Source: Dastarcus helophoroides (lineage: Eukaryota > Arthropoda > Insecta > Coleoptera > Bothrideridae). Taken from it: 64,000 nt of DNA. The stretch is taken from positions 15,170,638-15,234,637 of the forward strand of contig CM053333.1 in NCBI GenBank assembly GCA_028583605.1, given 5' to 3'. This document shows positions 58,701 to 64,000 of the stretch, piece after piece. A model generated the notes under the pieces. The model saw only the letters and a list, made by a program, of their open reading frames with translations, made no database searches and was not told the origin of the DNA. The stretch's first letter is position 1. Each line of letters begins with the position of its first letter. The position numbers were made by a program, and so were the translations under genes.

Positions 58701-59460
58701 CACCCTGTTCAATTTAAGACGCACCCTTTTTGCACATCAATTGCAGAGTTAATAGGCCCATAATTTTGGCATATTATACGGATTCTTGGGTAATTTTTTC
58801 AAAATTGTTCATTTTTTCACAAGAAAAAACAATGGTACATTAGTTTAAAAAAAGATACGGATATAAATTGTATTTTTTTTTAAATAGAACACCCCATATA
58901 TTTTTAATTGGTTTGATAGAGAATTGAATTTTCTTTAAAAACATATAACACTTGATATATCTGGCGCTAACCGTTTATGATTTAAATGTGGTTGTATTTT
59001 AACAAAAATGAAATATACGTTTTTGTCAGTTGTCAGCAACTTTAATCAAATACTAACAATGGGCAAAAAATAATATTTTTACGCATCATTACAGGCAACG
59101 TTGTAGTATGTGATTTTTAAAATTTAACAATTTTTGCTAAACATTACATATAATGGCACTCAAATTATAACCACGTTTAAAATCAGCAACGTTTAGTGCC
59201 GGATATGTGAAATGTTATATATTTGTAATGGAAATTCAAATCTCTATCCAATCGCGTAAAAATATACAGTGCGAGGGTTCCATTAAAAAAAAATACAATT
59301 TATATCCGTATCTTTTTCCCATGTTCAACTGTTTTTTCTAGTGAAGAAATATAAAGCTTGGAAAAAAATACGTAGGAATCCACTTAACATATCAAAATTA
59401 TTGGCTTGTTAACTCTACAAATGATCTTAAAAGATAGTACGCATCAGACTGAACACGGTG
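58701..59460. mobile_element. TA-flanked long-TIR MITE, 760 bp
   Basis: TA at 58699-58700 and 59461-59462. Starts CACCCTGTTCA and ends TGAACACGGTG. The two halves are inverted copies for roughly 300 bp each: GAGTTAATAGGCCCATAATTTT versus the complement of AAAATTATTGGCTTGTTAACTC, and AAAGATACGGATATAAATTG versus CAATTTATATCCGTATCTTT. Nearly the whole element is TIR. No coding. Likely a Tc1/mariner-type non-autonomous element. Confidence 0.85.
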
Positions 59461-59501
59461 TACATTACGTATGAATTAAAAATAACAGTTGTTACTATTT
59501 A

Positions 59502-59762
59502 CAGTAGACTCTTGCTAAAGTTGCGCTGTCGTACTAGATCGACCGTTAAAGTTGCTACTCCCCATAATCCCTACCATTATCGAAAAATATATATGTTCTA
59601 TTACTTACTCCTTACGCGGTTGAGTGGGTAATTCAAAAGTGGCGCTAAAACTCGGAAGTCAAATTCGTTGTTCGAAAATTAGAGTGGGGGAATATTCCCG
59701 CAACTTGAACGATCGTATCCTGACAACTTTAACAAGCGTGCAACTTTAGCAGAAGTCAACTG
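59502..59762. mobile_element. TA-flanked MITE, 261 bp
   Basis: TA at 59500-59501 and 59763-59764. The left end CAGTAGACTCTTGCTAAAGT and right end ACTTTAGCAGAAGTCAACTG are inverted repeats that extend through GTTAAAGTTG/CAACTTTAAC for about 60 bp. Non-coding, mariner-like target choice. Confidence 0.85.
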
Positions 59763-59764
59763 TA

Positions 59765-60690
59765 ACTGCTTTACAAAATCCGTTCCACCAAAAAAGTATC
59801 ACACTTAAATTATTGAAAATAATCCTAAATGAATCCAGGGAGCTCTATCACACAATATAATTTTCCGACGTTATTAAATATGCAAATAATTTTTGTTCAA
59901 TTATACGCTAAATTCATCTTTGTGTCAATGACGATATAGGTGGGCAAAATCAATAACAAACATTTTAGGAAATTACATTGGTGAGGATTATAAAGCACTT
60001 AACAATAAAAAAGATTCATTTTTAATACTGTTGCTACGTCATTAACTTCCACATCTATGATTTTTCATTTAAACTAGAAATAATAAACTTGGCTGCTTTA
60101 AGGTGTGACATCTGTCAAGAAAAAAAGGGAAATAATAATTCCCCTGGACATTTAAAAATACCCCTAATCAACTAATTTACAGATGTTCTAATTCTGTTCT
60201 TTTGAAATCTTCCTCCAAAATTGTTTCAAAATTGTGAAAATGTCAAGAAAAATCTTCCTTAAAAAAGCACTTTAAATTGACATAATTTTCGAAAAATTAG
60301 AGTTCCAATAATGGTTCTTTTTTGATTCGTTACAATGTTTTTTTTTTAATTTCTGATGTGTTGATATTTAAAAAATATAAGTCGTTTAATAATCATTAAA
60401 AACTAAGATAAATTTCTGACTTCTAACATGATATTTAATAAATCTTTTATAGGTTACTTCATGACCTCTTTCAAAGAGTAAGATTGGATCCTACATAGAA
60501 TACAAAATTAAAAATTGAAATAGTCGAAGATCAAAATAGGACATCGATAAATTTAAAAAAAATAAATGTAATTGATCAAAATATAAATTTAATGGTACTC
60601 ACAAATTTATTTGAGAGAATCTCCAGTTACTGACAACTATAACTAATCAAGTTAACCGTGACCTGTGGTATCGTTAAGCGCACGCCAATA
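59765..60690. other. AT-rich spacer, no gene recognised
   Basis: No recognised frame. May contain decayed 3' sequence of the Copia element to the right (its 3' end is on this side), but no LTR is discernible. Confidence 0.4.
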
Positions 60691-60691
60691 T

Positions 60692-61339
60692 CTAATGCTT
60701 CTCCTCAAGACTTTCAGGCATACTCCTCAGTCGCTTCTGAACACTTAGGTCCTTTGACTCAATAGTCTTAGGTTTCCGTTTGAGATTAACATCATACTTG
60801 TCATCCTGTTGGATGTGGTTAGTCATTTCGTCTAATTCTTTTGGAAGTTCCGTGAAAATAATTTCTTCTAGCGTACGATTTGGATATAACGATGTCACGT
60901 TCATCTGATACATTTTCATGTTTAAGTGGGTTGCTAGTGTGTCAACAAGTTTTATAAAACTGAATCTGAACGCCTGGCTTTTTGGCTTCTGATTGAATCC
61001 TTGAGCCACAAGAGGTGCTTTCCGCCGGTCTATAGAACCGTTAGCGTTGTACTTATTCCCCAGTATCACTCGACTTTCCAGGACTTCCTGATCAATTGAT
61101 CGATTTACGAGAGTCCATGTATAATGTCGATTAAATTTGTGATTTCCTCTGTCTTCGAACCACTCCTTAGCTTCTGATTCTTCTAGAGCTTGTTTCATTG
61201 ATATGTCACCTAGAAACACTTGTTCTTCGACTTTTACGTCAGAGTTGTACTCTATCATGTTATATACTTTTTTTGGCCTTCCCCTATTTTCAGTTCGTTG
61301 CAGTCTTGGTCTTCCTGATTCCCTCTTTATCTTATTCAC
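60692..61339 (-). pseudogene. Copia reverse transcriptase N-terminal remnant
   Basis: The 215-codon frame begins with a basic GRPRLQRTENRGRPKKV linker, then the RT domain: MKQALEESEAKEWFED, YTWTLVNRSID, RKAPLVAQGFNQKP (matching KARLVAQGF) and KMYQMNVTSLYPNRTLEEIIF, where the first catalytic Asp of the usual QMDVKTAFLNG motif is replaced (QMNVT). The last 40 or so residues no longer fit. YVDD and RNase H are absent. Confidence 0.85.
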
Positions 61340-61351
61340 CTTGTTTCCCCC

Positions 61352-61537
61352 TCATATTTTTTTTTTAATTTTAAGGATTTCATCATCGTTCGTCGATTCT
61401 GTAGGTTGAAGAGTGACTTCCAACTTGTTATCGCCTTCTTCAAACAAGTCGTGCGGGATAACTTTTTCGAAATTTTCAGCCACGTGGTAGACTTTGTCTA
61501 AACATCTAACATCATGAGATATGCCAGTAGAATGCAA
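61352..61537 (-). pseudogene. Copia integrase-RT linker remnant
   Basis: The frame contains HDLFEEGDNKLEV and TNDDEILKI, an acidic region resembling the variable linker between integrase and RT. No catalytic motif. Assignment rests on position between better pieces. Confidence 0.5.
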
Positions 61538-61665
61538 CCTAGACTACAAATTCATGCAGCCCTCCAGGCGAGTTTGTGAATCATATGTAGCTGAATTACT
61601 AACAGTTAAAATACTGCCACCTAGCGAAGCGGTTGCTCTCTAGGAAAAAGATCCCAGAAGAGAAG

Positions 61666-61821
61666 GATTCTAATGCACAGGCCAATAGGTTTGAACATTT
61701 ATTAGATTCGAAGTTTGGAAACCAAATACCGGTTTCGACGAGATCTAACGAGATCGAAACCGGTATTTGGTTTCCAAACTTCGAATCTAATAAATGTTCA
61801 AACTGTCTGTGCATTAGAATC
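61666..61821. repeat. Near-perfect palindrome of about 156 bp inserted in Copia
   Basis: Left arm 61666-61735 and right arm 61754-61821 are complementary apart from a short GCCAATAG/ACAG difference. Outer words are GATTCTAATGCACAG and CTGTGCATTAGAATC; inner words ACCGGTTTCGA and CGAAACCGGT. The centre is about 17 bases. It separates integrase from downstream Copia sequence. GAAACC-GG-TA on the right arm resembles the 3' half of a hammerhead, but no CUGANGA is present. Confidence 0.8.
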
Positions 61822-62540
61822 ATGAAATATGATTACTTTTTGTCCTGAGAGTAAGCAAACGGAAACGGAAGTCATTCGTTTGTTCAGAAAACCTCGGAAT
61901 ATTCTTTCTTTGTACCTTGAACCCAGTTTTCCCTTTTGTGTGAGATTGTTGTGGGCATATGTTTCTTAAGTAAGTTGCAGTATTGATTGCCTCTGTCGAA
62001 AAGTTTACAGGTAATCCCGATTGTATCAGTAAGCAATGAGCTACTACAAATAGTGCTCGATTTTTTCGCTCCGATGGACCGTTTTCTTCCGGAAAATATT
62101 GACTTATCAACCGTCTGCCAATTCCTTTTTCTTTTAAGAAGTCATCTAGGTTCTTATTTATAAATTTGGTACCATTATCCGAGTGAAGGGATTTTACATT
62201 TTCATCATACAAATTTAGAAAATGTTTGACAAATTTTTTAGTTTTCTCGGTAACTTCATTCTTGCGTTTGATAAAATATACCTTGAACGGTCTTCGATGA
62301 ACTCAAGGTAACATCTGGCTTTAGAAAGCGATTTAACCATCTTCGGGCCACACACGTCTGTGGGTATGATTTCCAGTAATTTTGTGTTCTTGGCAAATTT
62401 CTTGGGAATTGGTTTCCTCGTCATCTTCCCCTGAATACATATTTCGCATTTAAGTTTACAGTTTCTATCCAGGGATTCTAAATGTACTCGCCTTCAACGA
62501 GATCCTTCACATTCAAAAGTCGCATGCGTGAATGCCAAAG
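61822..62540 (-). pseudogene. Copia integrase remnant
   Basis: Starts with LWHSRMRLLNVKDLVEG (complement of about 62545-62490) and a C-x-x-C part (CKLKCEIC), the HHCC-type zinc domain. MTRKPIP and EIIPTDVCGPK (first catalytic Asp) follow in 62424-62215. The frame 62212-61820 begins with a degraded part of the core and has LHSDNGTKFIN (second catalytic Asp) and FPEENGPSERKNR, where the third catalytic residue (Glu) is the E of SERKNR. The palindromic insertion truncates it. Confidence 0.85.
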
Positions 62541-62569
62541 TTTTGCTTTCTAGACAGATTTAGCTGAAG

Positions 62570-62940
62570 CTAGAGCAAAGTTTTTAGGAATGTTTTCGCA
62601 AACATTATACAGTTCACCAACATGATTTGCATCAATTCTATATCGCCATTTACATCACACACTAGAGCAGCGTCTCTCGTGAATAGTACCTCAAAACCTT
62701 TACTTGTTGTCTTACTAACTGAAATTAAGTTTTTTTTACAAATTCGACGTATACAACGTATTGAATAAAGAAACATTTCTGGATTTCCCAAATACGTCTG
62801 CTGCGAATGTCGCAATACCTTTTGCCCGAATTTCAATAGATGATTCGTTCGCGAGACTAAGTTTTTTACGAAAAATGTTACAAAAACATAAATAGTAGTT
62901 TTATTTTCGCAAAAATGACATGTTGCTCCACTGTCTATTT
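62570..62940 (-). pseudogene. Copia protease and linker remnant
   Basis: The complement of 62921-62935 encodes DSGAT, the aspartic protease active site, followed by CHF as in Copia proteases (W-x-x-DSGATCHF). The open frame 62836-62570 then reads KKNLISVSKTTSKGFEVLF and FAKTFL, the normal linker between protease and the pre-integrase zinc domain. Frames are shifted between these parts. The zinc-knuckle region upstream (63000-63150) is too decayed to read. Confidence 0.75.
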
Positions 62941-63338
62941 ACCAATTTGTTTTTTTCGCTTGGAACCAATATCAAAAGTTTCTACAGTGTGCAAGCAAAT
63001 ATTTTCGGAACAATTTGCCTCGTTAGAGTTTGGAACATTCTTGTCTCTGTGTCCAAATCGCAGCTTTATGCCCTACCTTCCTGCCCCCATGAGAACGGAA
63101 TTTAACTGTACTACTTTCTGTATCTGGTTTCTTAACGGGTGGTTGCTTCCTAAAACCTCAACTGCTCCAATTTCCACCATATTATGCTTTCCTCTTGCTG
63201 TAGTGTCGTCGAAAGTTGGATTTTCTTTTGATTAATAGAGCTTCTTAAGCATTTCCTCGTACCTCGTTCTTTCGTGTATAAAATTCTTTCGTAATTTTAA
63301 TACGCAACATTTTTGGATTTCGGACCTCAATGGCGCAT

Positions 63339-63788
63339 CTAATTTTTTCGGAACTTGCTGGTAAACTGTACAGCAACATTGTAGCTAATAATTAATTCGT
63401 CATCCATGTCTTTTAGTTCATCGACTGAATCAAAAATTTTGTTCAGATATTCATATACGTTGGCACCTTTATCCATATGTTGTAACGTCAACTGCTTTAA
63501 CCGATCCCTTTGATTGTTGATTGCCGTTAACTTAAGCCATACTGACCTAGACGTCATACAATTTTTAATACGTTTTAATTTCAAGGGACTATTTGACATA
63601 ATTATATCAGATTTGGGTTTACTATTACCTTTCTTCCAGATTTCTTTTGATTGTCCGTTGTTGTATTCGACAGTTTTATTTCGCCACCTACGTAACCCTA
63701 TTCCTCCATTCCATTTGGATTTTTCAAGCATCATAGTCTTTGCATAGTCAGTGTCTATGCAACAGAAACTTTGTATACTCGTTTCCAA
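63339..63788 (-). pseudogene. Copia gag remnant
   Basis: A 149-codon open frame. The second half has SVWLKLTAINNQRDR, LTLQHMDKGANVYEYLNKI and FDSVDELKDMDDE, matching the UBN2-type gag domain of Copia elements (the K-L, Y-L and DEL positions). The first half is disturbed (CIDTD, then a WNGG stretch). It ends in VAVQFTSKFRKN, where intact gags read LLLSLPE-like, so a shift is likely. Capsid function is lost. Confidence 0.75.
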
Positions 63789-63800
63789 TCACAATGTTTC

Positions 63801-64000
63801 CAAAACACGTAAGGGTCACTGGCTATGTATTGCCTATACTATTCGTACATTCTTCAATATGCGTATCACTTGTTCTGATCTTCTGGTGCACTTGAGCCCA
63901 TAACCTCCGAGGGTCCGAAGTGTAAACCTAAACGCGTAGACAGTGGTAATGTATTTTTAATGAACAAAGTAAATTAATGCTACACACAAATTGATTGGAA
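63801..64000. other. Possible Copia 5' leader, otherwise unrecognised
   Basis: Upstream (5') side of the minus-strand Copia gag. No clear LTR terminus (TG..CA) is seen before the window ends. Confidence 0.35.

Larger units (their letters stand above)
60692..63800 (-). mobile_element. Copia (Ty1-type) LTR-retrotransposon relic
   Basis: Minus-strand remnants in Copia order: gag (63788-63339), protease (about 62935), integrase (about 62540-61822) and RT start (61339-60692). The integrase-before-RT order is diagnostic of Copia. The body is split by a palindromic insertion at 61666-61821, and the RT ends prematurely without RNase H. No LTR pair is recognised. A GGTTATGGGCTCAAG sequence (minus, about 63905) could be a primer-binding region, but this is weak. 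Confidence 0.85.

Noticed and set aside
63514..63747. Plus-strand frame opposite Copia gag
   Set aside because: Antisense shadow of the gag remnant.
1..64000. CRISPR arrays, bacterial operons, rRNA genes
   Set aside because: No regularly spaced short identical repeats with unique spacers, no bacterial gene layout and no rRNA-like conserved sequence seen.

Overview
The window looks like an intergenic, transposon-packed stretch of an AT-rich arthropod genome, most likely an insect. The evidence is eukaryotic transposon relics of typically arthropod type (Tc1/mariner, Kolobok-like, hAT, Copia, Jockey-like and I/CR1-like LINEs), TA- and TTAA-flanked inverted-repeat elements, AT and GA microsatellites, and an arthropod dispersed-repeat motif near 36.08 kb. 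I found no host protein-coding gene, rRNA or convincing tRNA gene. Every stretch with recognisable protein similarity is a decayed mobile element. Family assignments come from recalled motifs, not from a database search.

Layout. 1-5.6 kb: a 0.6 kb repeat (about 1.97-2.57 kb) carrying a hammerhead-ribozyme-like fold, a small inverted-repeat element ending against a tRNA-like promoter sequence (3.4-3.75 kb), and an LTR-like piece (5.4 kb). 5.6-11 kb: degenerate A/T-tract DNA plus an inverted-repeat element (10.24-10.76 kb). 11-12 kb: half of a second ribozyme-bearing repeat joined to a truncated mariner. 13.6-14.4 kb: a degenerate tandem repeat. 15.9 kb: an AT palindrome. 19.5-22.5 kb: dispersed repeats, a LINE tail, a second copy of the 2 kb repeat and a small fold-back. 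26.4-29.2 kb: a nearly whole TTAA-flanked Kolobok/Mutator-like transposon whose reading frame is broken by a homopolymer frameshift and a 36 bp duplication. 30.9-35.5 kb: LINE RT relics, a mariner relic and a long-TIR transposon. 39.3 kb and 55.0 kb: inverted-dimer ribozyme repeats with target-site duplications. 45.5-46.0 kb: LINE relic on minus. 46.6-47.5 kb: TIR element with a G-run. 48.2-49.95 kb: end-to-end mariner with TIRs of about 200 bp. 50.6-54.55 kb: Jockey-like LINE interrupted by a palindromic insertion. 55.9-56.6 kb: deleted hAT with a BED finger and TATCGATA clusters. 58.7-59.8 kb: two TA-flanked MITEs. 60.7-63.8 kb: minus-strand Copia relic split by a near-perfect palindrome.

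Most interesting result: three sequence-unrelated repeat families carry hammerhead-ribozyme-like cores, at about 2.3/22.0 kb, 11.1/39.4/55.1 kb and 53.8 kb. Between copies of two families a helix is maintained by paired changes (C-G to U-A in helix I of one; T-A to C-G in helix II of the other), which points to selection on RNA structure. Two members of the second family are head-to-head inverted dimers flanked by direct repeats of different length. This resembles Penelope-like elements or retrozymes more than cut-and-paste MITEs.
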